From: Rhinopithecus roxellana
Taxonomy: Eukaryota; Chordata; Mammalia; Primates; Cercopithecidae
Reading direction: 5' to 3'
Assembly: GCF_007565055.1 (NCBI RefSeq)
Contig: NC_044566.1
Location: 57,953,332 to 58,017,331, forward strand
Length of the DNA stretch: 64,000 nt
Shown piece after piece: positions 46,056 to 59,067 of this stretch. Position numbers and translations under genes: made by a program. Numbering within the stretch: the stretch's first letter is position 1; every line of letters starts with the position of its first letter. Under the pieces are notes generated by a model, which was given only the letters and a program-made list of their open reading frames with translations, did not search any database and was not told where the DNA came from.

Positions 46056-46340
46056 GGCCAGGCAAGGTGACTAACACCTATAATCCCAGCACTTTGGGAG
46101 GCCAAGGCAGGTGGATCACCTGAGGTCAGAAGTTCAAGACTAGCCTGACCAATATGGTGAAACTGCATCTCTACTAATAATACAGAAAAATTAACTGGTT
46201 GTGGTGGTGCACACCTGTAATCTCAGCTACTTGAGAGGCTGAGGCAGGAGAATCACTTAAACCCGGGAGGCAGAGGTTGCAGTGAGCCGAGATCACACCA
46301 TGGCACTCTAGCCTGGGCAATAACAGTAAAACTCAATTTC

Positions 46341-46377
<37 letters not shown>
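46056..46377 (+). repeat. Alu, sense, with (ATA)n tail
   Basis: It starts GGCCAGGCAAGGTGACTAAC, keeps both arms, and ends in a 37-bp (AAT)n microsatellite grown from its A-tail. AluS-like divergence. Confidence 0.95.
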
Positions 46378-48354
46378 TTAAAAAACAAACTAAAATGAAA
46401 CATGCTTAAATGGAAGTAAACTTTCCTTTATACAATTATTAAATAGTGTATCCTTGTACTGTTGATTACATGTTCCTTTATTGCATATTATTCTCATATA
46501 TATCTTAGTCTGTTCCTTGGATTTCTACTTATTTAAATAAAATTTTTATATAACAGGATAATTCCATACTGTTTCCAATGGTGTAACTTTATATTATATT
46601 TGGATATATAATTAAGGAAGGCTTCTTGATACAAATATTTTCATGCTTTTAAATTTATTCTTCATATCAAATTTAAAATGTCATTTTAAATATTTTTCCC
46701 ACTGTTATAGTTTTGACTGAATTTTAATTTATTTATAGATTAATATGGAAGTAGTCATCAACTTCATATAGATTTACTTATTAGGGAACATATTATGTCT
46801 CTCCAGGCCTTCCATTTGTCTATATTGACTGTCAAATCATGTAAACTACTTACAGATTTTTATTTGTTCTGTTTCATGAACTAATATAAAAAATGTTGAA
46901 TAAAGTAGCAATAATGGTGACATATCTAGTGTGTTAGTGCCTTCAATAAAATGACATCTATATTTCTTACATAAACATGATTTCTATCAGAGTTTTCTAT
47001 TAAAAACCTATTATTCAATTTAGAAAATGTCCTTACTTCTATTTTAATTTAAGGTATTATTTAAATATTATAAAAACTTCCAGCATCTATGTAGATGATA
47101 GTGTGATTTTCTCCCTTACTTTCCTTTCTTAATACAGTGAATTGTAGTAATAGTTATTCATTTTTGAATGATTTTACATTCCTTGGGTAAATTAAGTAGT
47201 AAAATATACTGTTTAATTGATAAAATTCTGTGTTTCATTTACTAAAGTATATTTAGAAAAAAAATCTTTATTTATATGATTCTTTAATTTTCTTCATATA
47301 AAAGTTTCTTTTATATTTGATAAAAATCTACCAAATATATATAATCATATAAAAACTTTTCCTGATTTTTTTTGGTTTATAGTGGTAACTGAATAATGAA
47401 TTAAGTTTTATTTAGATATGCCTATAATATAGAAAATATCCTTAAATTTAGTGAATACTTAGGAAAATTGTTTTTTAAATCAATATAAAACATGATGGAA
47501 TCTCACAGAATTTGAAATATGTATTATTCTTAAAGACCAGAGAACTTGTTTTACGGTTTTAAAATATCCTATTCCCAACACTTAACACAGTGATTGATTA
47601 AAAAAGAATTGTATGGAATTTCTAAATAAAGACTAATTAAATTAATTAACTAGTTTTTAAAGCATATATAATTATCTCTATTTTTCTTCAGTATTTCAGA
47701 AAAATAAATTTAAATTATTATATATTTGTACTGAATAAGAAGAAATTGAAAAGAAAACTCATTTTCATTAAGTTCTGACATTAATAAACTGGATCTTCTA
47801 AAAGTAACAATAGGAAACAAATTGCCTGCCAAGGAAACAACAGGCGGTGAAAAACCTATTTGGTCCTGCCTGCAGTTCTGAGCCTCATTCTCCGACAGCT
47901 GTTACTAGAAGATCTTTTAATGAGTCCCTTTTGTGAAGTGTAAGGTGAAAAGCCAACTTACAGCATGATGAAAATGAATCACAGTCATATTAGTAGTGGA
48001 ATATAACGGAAGAAATTAAGTATTACAAGTGAGCAATTACATTTTCAAAATTGCATGCACAGTAACTACCAGATCAGATCATTTCAATCAGTATTGAGCA
48101 ATAATATTTTACATACTTGTAATATTTAATTCAAGCTACTTATAATGCCAGTAGCAGTTGTTAAGGAAATCCAGTATCATAGTGAACATTCCAGTTTTCT
48201 GTTTTCACCAAAGGAGAACAAATAGGGAATTATTTTAAAGAGATATTATTTATGTATATGAAAACTTTTTCAGGAGATAACATTGAATCCCGAAATTTAA
48301 TCCCAAACATAAAAGTATGTTTTATTTCTAAGAATTATTACTTAATAATGGAGT
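46378..48354 (-). other. AT-rich region, partly very old L1/HAL1-like
   Basis: At 47070-47200 the order 'atctatgtagatgatagtgtgattttctccc', 'taatacagtgaattgtag' and 'tttgaatgattttacattccttggg' recalls the antisense L1 ORF2 segment 'gatgatcatatgatttttatcc...cattgattgattttcat...ttgcattcc'. The surrounding 46680-47480 may belong to the same relic. The rest is unassigned. Confidence 0.35.
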
Positions 48355-48358
48355 TGGC

Positions 48359-48568
48359 ATGTCTCTTCCAATTTCAGGAAAATATGTAGAAATCATGTGT
48401 GTCATCCATGCCTATGGCTTGAAATATGGTGCTAATGAGAATGAAGTCCAAGATCTAGTTGCTGTGTTGTCAACTAGCCTTTCCAATTTCTTGATCAGAT
48501 ATCATACCCTTGAAACATATCTGTCTTCCAAAGATGCACTAGTACTCACAAGGGAGACCATGAAGTGA
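48359..48568 (+). other. 69-codon open frame with acceptor-like start, unknown
   Basis: The sequence before it ('tgtctcttccaatttcag') resembles a splice acceptor, and the frame stays open for 60 codons to TGA. No good donor or known domain is seen. The residues (KYVEIMCVIHAYGLKYG) do not match any family I recognise. It could be chance, or a decayed processed copy. Confidence 0.2.
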
Positions 48569-48857
48569 AAAGAAACAAATCCAACCCTAACAAGAAAAAA
48601 AGAGATCATGGCTTATTGATGATGAGTAAATAGTACAGTGTTAGACAGTATACATTGTTATGCAATGATGCCTTTTATACCCTTGTTACTTGGATGCTTT
48701 TCTGTGCAAATGAACCAAAAAACCAAATATCTTCTCTTTACTTCCTCCAAAAAGAAATCTTTAAGAAATTAGGCTACTTTCCAGTTTGAATATTTGAGCA
48801 ACTAAATTAAAAATTATTTTAGATACCACGTATAATTGAGATTATTGTAATATTGGT

Positions 48858-49390
48858 CTTTCTGTGCCTGGGTTATTTCATCTAGCATAATGTTCTCTAG
48901 ATTTATCCATGGTATTGCAAGTGACAGTTTTTGAAGGCTACATTGTATTCCATTGTGTATATATCCACCTTTTTAAAATGATTAATTCATTTGGGCACTT
49001 TGGTTACTTCCATATGTTGGCCATTAGGAACTATCCTGCAATGAACGTGGGAATGCAGACACCTGGGGTGGGTGTGTACGGGAAAAGGGCAGATAACAGT
49101 CAAAGTGTTTGAAAAGTTTCCCTGAGACAGGAGGAGTAAGTCCTAGTGATTGATTTCACAGCATGGTGACTGTCATTAATAATAATGTGTTATATATTTC
49201 AAAACTGCTGAAAGACTGGATTTTAAATGTTTTTAACACAAATAAACAAATATATAAGGTTAGATATGTTTGTTAGCCTAATTTGTTCACTACACAAGTT
49301 ACACATGTATCAAAACATCACACTGTACCTCAAAAATATAGAAAATTATTGTCATTTTAAAATAGAGTAAAATTTTAGAAATTATTTTAG
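48858..49390 (+). mobile_element. L1 3' end with 5' inversion
   Basis: 48858-49070 is L1 ORF2-end sequence in antisense ('gggttatttcatctagcataatgttctctagatttatccatgg', 'ctacattgtattccattgtgtatatat', 'gcaatgaacgtgggaatgcag'). From about 49075 the sequence switches to the sense 3'UTR ('gagacaggaggagtaagtcctagtgattg', 'gcatggtgactgtcattaataataatg', 'atgtatcaaaacatcacactgtacc'). This is the structure produced by twin priming during L1 insertion. Confidence 0.8.
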
Positions 49391-49526
49391 ATAATATAGG
49401 CTGGGCACGGTGGCTCATGCCTATAATTCCAGCACTTTGGGAGGCCAAGGAGGGCTGATCACCTGAGGTCAGGAGTTCAAGACCTCCCTGGCCAACATGG
49501 TGAAATCCTGTCTCCACTAAAAATAC

Positions 49527-49563
<37 letters not shown>

Positions 49564-49712
49564 CCAGACATGATGATGGGCACCTGTAATCCCAGCTACT
49601 CGGGAGGTTGAGACATGAGAATTGCTTGAACCTGGATGGTGGAGGTTGCAGTGAGCCAAGATTGTACCACTGCACTCCAGCCTGGGTAACAGAGTTAGAC
49701 TCCATCAAAAAC

Positions 49713-49759
<47 letters not shown>

Positions 49760-49769
49760 AGGTAATATA
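49386..49769 (+). repeat. Alu, sense, with expanded middle A-tract
   Basis: The body starts at 49399 (GGCTGGGCACGG) and its tail ends 49756. The target duplication TTTAGATAATATA / TTTAGGTAATATA lies at 49386-49398 and 49757-49769. The A-rich linker between the arms has grown to about 35 A (49528-49562) and the 3' tail to about 42 A. Confidence 0.96.
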
Positions 49770-49801
49770 AAATTATTATATACAATATCTTTATTTAAAT
49801 A

Positions 49802-50123
49802 TTTTATTCAGGGCCGGGTGCGGTGGCTCAAGCCTGTAATCCCAGCACTTTGGGAGGCCGAGACGGGCGGATCACGAGATCAGGAGATGGAGACCATCCT
49901 GGCTAACACAGTGAAACCCCGTCTCTACTAAAAAATACAAAAAACTAGCCGGGCGAGGTGGGAGCGCCTGTAGTCCCAGCTACTCCGGAGACTGAGGCAG
50001 GAGAATGGCGTAAACCCGGGAGGCGGAGCTTGCAGTGAGCTGAGATCCGGCCACTGCACTCCAGCCCGGGCGACAGAGCGAGACTCCGTCTCAAAATAAA
50101 TAAATAAATAAAATTTTTATTCA
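49802..50123 (+). repeat. Young AluY, AluYRa-like, sense
   Basis: The body 49812-50114 is nearly intact and CpG-rich. The right arm reads GATCCGGCCACTGCACTCC where human AluY has a CGCG, the state found in Old World monkey AluYRa copies. The target duplication TTTTATTCA is exact at 49802-49810 and 50115-50123. The tail is (AAAT)n. Confidence 0.95.
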
Positions 50124-53026
50124 ATTTTCAATGAATACTTTTATTAGAGTCACAGGAGACTATACATTTGAGAGGGCATAGAGAAACACGAAAATATATC
50201 ACATGTGTTTATCAATTTATTCACAGGTTTAGATTTAATCACCTCTGCGTTCCTGTTGTTCTACTCATTATTTGGACAGATAAGATTTTCATCGTTTCCT
50301 GGGGTCTACTATAACTGAATTTGCTAAAGAAATGGTTTCCAAACTTTTCTAGTCTATGGACCTTCAGTAGAGCATAACACTTAACTACCTTTAATACAAT
50401 TCCATTAAGACAGTGTCTCCCATGATTACTTGGAAGAATGTTACAGTTTCTAATGAGACTTCACATGACATTGCCATTTTAATAAAATTTCAATTATCTT
50501 AATAATTATTAAGTAAACTCCATAAACACAATTATTATTGTATTATTATAAATATTATCATGAGTCTTTGCAGAGTATTTATATAATATCGTGAGAACCA
50601 TTCAACCTTAAAATATAAATACGAGAATCATAGGAGGCAGGCTTATTATCAGAATAGTTAGAATTGAACAGTTCTGTGAGAGAATGACATAACAGTGGAA
50701 TACTAGCCATAGAATGGTACTGTCATAGACTTTAAATCTATCCTGATCATCTCAATTTTAGAAAAAAGAAATGAGTGTTGAGCTGTAAGCATGTGTGGGC
50801 AGGGGTAACATCTATATTAACCACCCTCTTCAAGTGCACCAAGCAACAGAACAGATTATGCTTTACATAATGGCAATTTCAGGCATTACAATGAAATGAC
50901 ATCAGATCTATATGGTTACGCATCTTGTCAATTTTTAAATTTTGGATATGTTTTAAAATATTATTACTTACTACATTTCTTGCAGTTAAAACCTCTGGTG
51001 ATAACTTTGAAAGAAGGGCAACACTATTAGGTTCTGGAATTTCCAACTTAAACTCTTATCTCCTGAGCATGGCCCAGGAAATATCGAGATTCACTGTACT
51101 GGAAAGGATTCTGTGGGCAGAGTAGTATTAATCACAGTAATATTCAGTAATATTTATCAATTAAATATATATGAAATAAGGAAAATGCTATTTTAATGTA
51201 TACTTTTTTACTTTTTACTTTTTAAATAATTATGTTTTTAAATATTATTTCTGCTACTTCTAAAGCTTAAATAAGTTTTATTTTAGAATTATTAATTTCT
51301 ATTTCAACATCTTGTATTATTATTAACTTCTTAAAACTATTGAATTCTAAACAACTTTTGCTGTATATTATTTTAAATGCAACATGCTATGTTGATTGAT
51401 GTCATTATTTTCTGATAAACTCCAACATCTTTAAAAAGTTGCAGAATATAATATTTTATTCTATTCAGGGACATTTCCTTTAAGACCTGTGTTCAAAAAT
51501 TCATGTAGATCTCTCAGCAGATGTTTCTAAAGTACTACAAAGTAATCCATCTTCTTAGTTAATAGAGTACCATTACAAGACTTCAACTATATTGCTTTTA
51601 TATGTACATTTTAATTTTACTGTTTCATAAACAATCACTTTGGTAAGTATTTTTAAAAAGTAAACATTAAGCATAGTTAAATTAATTCGATGGCTCAGTG
51701 AAAACAGATGGTCATTATATATTATTTAAAGTACTGGCAAACTCTGAAGAATACTTTGTAGCAAATTCAATAATTGGTTATATTCTTTGTTCAATAGTTT
51801 TACAACAGTAGCACACCGTAAGTAAATGTCATAGGAGTCAAAATCATCTTCTGACCCCTGTGGAGATCAGATCTAAACTATGGAAACAAGTCATTCTTAC
51901 TGATTCATTCCTTCAAATAGGTTTTGAAATTAGGTGTAGAGTGGAAACCAGGATATTAATATATTGTGGCTTGACAAGTTTATTGGCCCTGATCATCACT
52001 ACCACAAACCTTCCCCATATTTTTTTAACTCATGCACTGTTTTTTATGATTATCATTCAGTGAATCATCATTTAGTATTAGTTAAGTATTTTATGTATAC
52101 TTATTTCAAACTTTGTCCAGCAGAATTTTATTACAAACGTTACAATAGCAGTCAGTTTAAGTACAGTTAAAATTATACTACACTCAGGAGAACAAGGACC
52201 AAAATTATACTTACTAGTAGTTTTGTCAGACACTATTTCCTTTGTCTCAGCCTTTTTTTGTCCCTTGTCTATCACAAATACAGTCAAGATAGCAAAAGTT
52301 TAGTGATGGTTTCTATGTTTAAGGAGGAGTAAAGCTAACCCTCACATTGAAAGTAGCCATGAATAACTGGGATCAAATTTTTGAAAAATAAAGTAAGCAG
52401 TTGATTATGGATATTATTTCATATGAGAAATATATTGCTTATGTATTTTATTAGAATATTTTCTTTTATATTCATGCAGCATTTCATTTCTGGTTTGTAC
52501 ATATGATACAAATCCTTGTTGATCGACATCTTTAATTCTTATAATTTGCAGTAGCTATGCTATGATTCTTTTTGCTACTTGTTAATAATTTATTACAGCA
52601 TTTTAAATGATGTTTCTCTATTATACCAAAACTAAATATTTCCTCATTTCCCTTATCCATAAATCTTGGAGCTTTAAAAAAATTGAATTGAATCCACAGT
52701 TATTTTTGTTCCTTTTCCATAATACTGTTTTAAAAATTCTTTTTAATATAAAACATGGTTCAGATTTATCTTTTGGCTATAAATAATCCATGTTCAATAC
52801 TTATAACAATGTTTTACTTTTCCCAGAATATTTGATCAAAAAAAAACCCCTTTACTTGATTGTCCCATTTAATTTGTACAGGTGTTATCTATTTTAAATT
52901 ATACAGCTAACTAAATATTAATTTTCAGTTATTTTCAACTTATGGACATTAATTTTTTTACTGAATCTCATTATCATTTATGGCGAAAGCCAGTATTTTT
53001 TATATGTTGATATACAGATATACAGA
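50124..53026. other. AT-rich desert, nothing recognised
   Basis: Many poly-T and poly-A words and short open frames, but no repeat family, RNA gene or exon that I can support. Confidence 0.45.
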
Positions 53027-53110
53027 GATGAGATGATAAAGAGGGAGATAAAGAGACCGGGGAAAAACAGAGAGAGAAAGGGAGAGAGGAAGAGAAGGAG
53101 AGTGAGAGGT
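53027..53110 (+). repeat. Purine (GA)-rich tract
   Basis: About 84 bases are almost entirely A and G on the + strand ('gagagaaagggagagaggaag'). A low-complexity repeat. Confidence 0.8.
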
Positions 53111-55689
53111 TCTGTTCTCTATTCTCTGTTATATAACCTGGAATGTGTAACTATTTCTTTGAAAATAATTACTCTCATTTTTATAACACTGAAAACTTTC
53201 GATAACTATTGGTAGAGAAGAATATTAACATAAAATATTAGTACAGCCATTCTATTATCAAACCCATTTAATTTCTCCATCCTGTGCGTTTTCCATTCAG
53301 CAAAATTTAGTTTCATTGTGAAAAACAGAAAAACTGTGTATGCTTAAAGAATATATTTTCCATGTTTTCAGCGTAACTGTTGTGTATTCAATAATAAAAA
53401 CATGGTGTTTATTATCTCTTTTTAAAGATTATAAATAAATCTTTTAAGTTTCATCTTTTAAAGGGGTGATTTTGAATGTTTTCTCAACTATAGTAAAAGA
53501 TACATTTAAAATATGTATACATATATACATTTATCTCACTCACATATGTTTTCTGCTGAGAAAATTGTTATAGTATCTTTGATAAAGAAAATCCACGTTC
53601 TATACTACCTATCTATGAAGAAATTGAATACCTTCATATTTTGTCATATAAATAAATTAAAAGCTATTCCTCATCTATGCAGTTGTTATATTTCTTTCTC
53701 TGAATGTCCTGTCAATAAAATCAACATCTAAATTCTTAATTGGCACATCAAATTATAATATTGACTTTTTATCAAATGCCATTTCCTTCTTGCTACACCT
53801 GAATTTGCAGAGCATTTTGCAATTAAACTCATGATTCATTTCCTTTTTACATTTTTTCTATGAGTCATAAACACCTAACCTGTCAGTGAAATAAGTGTTT
53901 TGCATGTCAATCTTTACTAGTAAATACAATCTCACTTATTATTTTCTTATATAATGTTTTGAAAGTTCCACACTGCTATTCTTTACATTTTATTAATATC
54001 CTTTCTTATCCCTTTAAACAAATATTACATATTTTCTCTCTCTTTAAGATTAATACCTTGCGAATAAATCTTTTAAACGTGAAATGATTCCAGTTAATAC
54101 TCTTTATTGAGCAAAATTACATCATGAGTGGAAGAGCAATAATTGGAATCCAGGAGATTTGAGCTCTAAATCCTAATCCTGACTCCAGAGAGATTTGGCT
54201 TCTAGTCTATATGCAGGTGTTGTAACATAGTTGGTTGGCAGTGTTCTTATTTGTAAAATGAAAAGATTAGGTTAGGTAATGTCCAAGTCAGCTTTTTTAA
54301 AAAAAAAAAAAAAGATAATGACAGTAATTTTCTTAATTCCATAAATCATTTGTAATATCAATGATTAGTTATGATGACAATATGAAACAGATTTCCTGGA
54401 AACAAAATGATATAGACTTATTTTAGCAAAAATATTTGTTTAACTTTTAAAGGTTTTACACTTAGCATGCTACTTACTGTCGGCTTGATTCCAAACTTTT
54501 ACCATGTGAGCTAATGTGTGAGGATTGTGAACAACAGCAGTTCTTACCTATACGGCATGCTAGAGGTGAGGTAGTGAGTTCATTAGACCTTATTAGCTCA
54601 TGTAAGTCAGTTCTATCAAGAGGCTATGAGGAAAATTTAGGGAGACTCAAGAGTAATGTAGAAGATATTTTATTTCTGAGGCTATTTTAAAAAATCCCTG
54701 CAAGATGGAAAATGAAGTAAACAAAAACTACAGAATTTGATAAAACTGCATTATTTAATGTACCATTCAATTCAGTTCAGTCCAATTGAATTTAGCAAAT
54801 ATTTATTGAATATCCATGCAAAGCCTCAATGACAGTATTGAGCATATGCAAATTTTGCACAAACATTACAGTGAGATTTAGAGCACTCATGTCACATAGT
54901 AAGATTTTTAAAAGGTTTTGACTAACAATATTATACATGTTCTTTGCCTCTCTCTTGGACTTACAACTTGTGTATCATGTATTGATAAGGAATATATGTA
55001 GTCAGTATTATAAAATTATCTCCTAAATTAACTTTGCTTATATTATTAAACTTTTTTTATGCCTAACTTGTATTTAGATATCAAGGACACAGTATCTCAA
55101 GCAGCAAAATATCTTTAAATTATTTTATAATTTTAGATTTCCTCATATATTTTAAATACTATGAACTTCTCTTTATTATTACAGTTACCATTCTTTTCCT
55201 CAAGAAGTTTAAACTTTTTTTCTAAAAAAGTATTGTTAAACATCATATATCACAATTAAATAACCTTGTCCTTGTTTTCCCAACTCTGTCTACTTCATTG
55301 CTTTAAGGTCACATCTTATCACTGTAGCATGACTTGATAATAATGTTTGGTTTATAAGGCATACTCCCAAGGAAGCAAAGAACTCATTTATCTATCTATG
55401 AATCATTGTTCTGTACAAACTAGGAATCCAAACCATATATCCTATAGCTTAAACATCAATTTGCAGAAACTAAAAATTCTTGTAATCACAATTTGAATTG
55501 CCTTTTGTAAATTAAGTAGCATTAGCAAAATGATAGCATCTCAACTAATGTGAAGTTTCTATTGAAAACAAATATCAATAAAATGTAATAAGAGGACATC
55601 AAAAACATATTGAACATAGAATTATAGCACTAATATACTCTTCTACTGCACAGGGAAGAATTAGAATTTCTAGTGGTAAAATAACTAAT
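53111..55689. other. AT-rich desert with a possible MIR relic
   Basis: 54130-54290 contains weak MIR-like words ('ggaatccaggagatttgagctctaaatcc', 'atttgtaaaatgaaaagatta'). An A-run lies at 54299-54313. Nothing else is recognised. Confidence 0.35.
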
Positions 55690-55880
55690 ATATGCCTTAA
55701 AATTTACATATCACAGTCATATTTAATCGTACTTGATCCTGACAATAAAGCTATAAGGTAGGAATTAGTACTGTTATTTTGTTTTATATAATAAATTCAA
55801 GGTCAAAATGAATGATTTGTCAGTGGCCACATACCTGGTAATGCAGAGCCTTCACCTAATTTTTCAATAGCACCACTGTA
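55690..55880 (-). repeat. MIR SINE, antisense
   Basis: 'cctgacaataaagctataaggtaggaattagtactgtta', 'ttcaaggtcaaaatgaatgatttgtcagtggccacatacctgg' and 'agagccttcacctaa' follow the antisense MIR order. Confidence 0.65.
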
Positions 55881-55884
55881 CCTG

Positions 55885-56073
55885 TTGTTCTCAATCTTGG
55901 TGCCTATTAGAATCATTTGGGGAGGTTTAGAAAAACTCTCACATTTCCAACTCTCAGGTTAATTGAAATAGAATTTCTGAGTGTAGAACTTGAGTATTGA
56001 TAGTAAAAATAACAAACAATTTATACTCATCTAATTCTAATGTGGCAGTGAGTTTTGAAAATCAATGTACTGG
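55885..56073 (+). mobile_element. MER5A-like hAT MITE, diverged
   Basis: The left edge 'tgttctcaatcttggtgcctattagaatcatttggggagg' and the right edge 'gagttttgaaaatcaatgt' resemble the MER5A ends ('ggttctcaaacttg...atcagaatcacctggagg' and 'agtttgagaaccactg'). The middle is poorly conserved. Confidence 0.45.
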
Positions 56074-58274
56074 TAATTAGGTTCAATAAAGATAGCTTAA
56101 TGAATGAAGATGGTAGAGGAGGAGAATGCTAACACGTGGAACAATTCTCCTTACTGACATATTCAAACATAACTAAGACTGTTACAAGTGGGAGAAGAAA
56201 ACTAAAGTGATATGTATGCCTTGAGGGGAGAAGTAACATGCTTGTCCTTAGGAGGTAGATACTGTCACTACGATAGCAGCTATATTTGGTTTAAAAAAAA
56301 ATTGGTATTGCAAAAACTAAAACACTTTGTTTGAGTGATTACCTTTTGTCATCATTACTTGAGGGTTCTGATTTTTTCATCACCTGCTCTTTCTATTTTA
56401 CCTTATATTGCATTATTCTCTTCATTTTTCTTAGTAATTTTTCAAATGAATTCTTTGCTTTCAATTTTATAGCACCAGCTTGTCTGTGTTTAAAATTCTC
56501 TGTAAAGAGTCTTGAAATCTTAAGGGAAAACATGCAACAGCAGTCTAATCAATCAACCACAGAAGGCAGAGCTGTGTTGGGACACAATACTAAGAGTTTT
56601 AATAAGAGCCTTGAGTACTCATTTGCCCAGACTGTGGTTTTTCAAAAAATATATAAGACAGGTAATTCATTCTGTCAAGGCTACAAGTTTCCTTCTGTCC
56701 CATTGTCAGCCAAAAAAAGGTCTCTCTTTTTTTTTTTTTTTTTTTATTCCGAATATATTCTTTATATTCTTCTACATGTCGTTACGTCTTTGGTCTAGAA
56801 GAGCATAGTGGTTTTGCTTTGAAGCATATTAAAAGAGAAAATCTTTATTATTTATGTTATCTTACACTTTAATTGGGTGGTTTTATTCTTTCCTTAATGT
56901 GCTTGAATCAATCAATTTTAAGCAGCTAACAAAATCTTTGATGATTCTTGTTTTGGGAAAGTTAAATAGTTCTAGTGGTCTGCAGTTTATTCAAAATAAG
57001 TTTGGTATGTGTAGGTCAAAAGTATTTGATGTGAAAACTTTTGAGAGTGTACTGAGATTCTGAAATTAGAACAAAGGAAGTCTTCTGGTTTAGGATGATT
57101 AGTAAATATTATCATCAAAAATACTTAAATCAACGATTGTATTTCTGGGGCATTGTTTAGAGATTTTGGCTTATAAAGAAAAAAATCATACCCATCTTAC
57201 CCTCCCGTGCCCCAAATGATCATTTATTTTTTAAAAATAATGTATTTGGTTAGATAAAGGATATTCGAGTTCTTCTAGATTTTCAATGACAATTTTATTT
57301 TAATATAAAGTTTCCTTCAAAATGTTTTCTCCTGTACTGTTGAAAATATATGTATATATATATACCTTAACGTACATTGCCAACATGAAGTTTTAACATT
57401 TAATTCCCTATTTTTGTTCACATTAATAGGAAATAAGTTACCCATTTTCTCTCTGGAAATATCACCCCAGCATAGCTAAAACAGCATTTAGCAAGAAACA
57501 TGTTACTTCTCGTATCTAAAATTCAACATCAAATTTAGTATTTCTGATTTTAGTAGGAATCCAGCCTAGGGAAGGATTGCTGAATAAACCCTAATTAATG
57601 CTATATTTTACTTGTGACAAATTTTCTGTTTACTGATGTTGGGAAAATAAAACTCAGTCTTGTGGCTTATTTGCTTCAGATAAGAGGAAAATAGAGAAAA
57701 ACAAAAATTTGATTTTTCAGTCATGTTATTTAAAAATAATGTTTCCAGTACACACTGTAAATTGTATAAATGTATATCATTAACCAAGAAAAATTAGATA
57801 TTATGTATTCAAAGACTAATGATGGGAGTGTTCACCCCACACTGCCACTGACATGATATTGCTGGTAATAGAAGATATATAAAAGCAAAAGAACATTTCT
57901 GCATTATGCTGAGTTAGGAAAACACAACATCTGCAAATTTTCCCTAGATATCAGTCATTAGATTTTCAAACTGCTAGTTTTCAGCAAAGATACATACTAA
58001 TAATAAAAACTTGTTTATGTATGGTTAACATTATCTCTGATTCATGTGATTATATACACATGCTAGAGTTTTCTTGTATTATGTACAAATATAAATTTTA
58101 AAATGTATTTAAAAAGTTGATATGCCAAATTGTTTGCTGCACATGAATTTAAATCATATATTTATATTTTAAAAATGATTTCAGTCAAGTTCCAGATTTA
58201 TTAAATGACAATTTCAAAATCAGTGTATGTAATTTTAATAAAGCACATATTTTAATTACTTTCTAGCTTTCTAG
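56074..58274. other. AT-rich sequence; T-tract; long chance frame
   Basis: A T-run lies near 56728-56746. A 155-codon open frame (56331-56798) begins with TTG rather than ATG, passes through the T-run as poly-Phe and has no recognised domain. I regard it as chance. Confidence 0.4.
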
Positions 58275-58610
58275 CATTTTAAAGGTTATCTTTTTTTTTT
58301 TTTTTTTTTTTTTTTTGAGACAGTCTCGCTCTGTTGCCCAAGTTGAAGTATAGTGGTGCAATCCAAACTCGCTTCAACCTCTGCCTCCCAGATTCAAGCG
58401 ATTCTCCTGACGCAGCCTCCCGAGTAGCTGGGTTTACAGCCGTGCACTGCCATGCCTGGCTAGTTTTTGTAGTTTTAATAGAGACGGGGTTTCATCATGA
58501 TGGCCAGGCTGGTCTCAAACCCCTGACCTCAAGTGATCCACCCACCTTGGTCTCCTAAAGTGCTGGGATTACAGGCGTGAGCCACCATGCCTGGACCATT
58601 AAAGGTTATC
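58275..58610 (-). repeat. Alu, antisense, with target duplication
   Basis: The body is 58291-58596 with a 26-T tail. The target duplication is CATTTTAAAGGTTATC on the left and CATTAAAGGTTATC on the right. AluS/J-like divergence. Confidence 0.95.
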
Positions 58611-58688
58611 TTGTTATGACAGTAATTCAGCAGTTAGTATTACATTATTTTCCAAGATGATCTAATTACAAGCAGATATTTCATAATA

Positions 58689-59009
58689 TACTTGTCCCTC
58701 CCCTTTGAAGAAGATTGGTTCCAGGGCCCCTGCAGAAGCAGAAATCCATGAATACTCAAGTCCCTAATATAAAATGACATAGTATTTATATATAACCCAC
58801 ATACATCCTCCCGTATAATTTAAATCATCTCTAGATTACTTATAATACCTAATATGCAAATACAATGTAAATCATTCTTGTACCATATTTCTTATTTTTA
58901 TATTTTGTTGTAATATTATTTAATTTATTTATCTATTTATTTATTGTTTTAAATGCAGGATTGGTTATTTAACAAATGTGACACTCCTGGAAACAGAGGG
59001 CCACGTGTA
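58689..59009 (+). mobile_element. Tigger-group MITE (MER44-like)
   Basis: The element 58691-59007 lies between TA at 58689-58690 and 59008-59009. Words in order: 'gaagattggttccagggcccc', 'atgaatactcaagtccctaatataaaatgacatagtattt', 'acatcctcccgtataatttaaatcatctctagattacttataatacctaat' and the end 'aaacagagggccacgtg'. The subfamily name is from memory and uncertain. Confidence 0.75.
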
Positions 59010-59067
59010 CTATAAGACATATTTTGCTAAAATTATTAAAATTTAATAAAAAGTAGAAAAGCTGCTA

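Noticed and set aside
46340..46377. Possible CRISPR-like or regulatory direct repeats
   Set aside because: It is the (AAT)n tail of an Alu. Nothing prokaryotic is present in the window.
54130..54290. MIR copy
   Set aside because: Only scattered words match. I mention it as possible within the AT-rich entry but do not list it as a separate feature.
56331..56798. 155-codon open frame
   Set aside because: It begins with TTG, includes poly-Phe from a T-run, has no known domain and no promoter or splice context. Chance is the simplest explanation.
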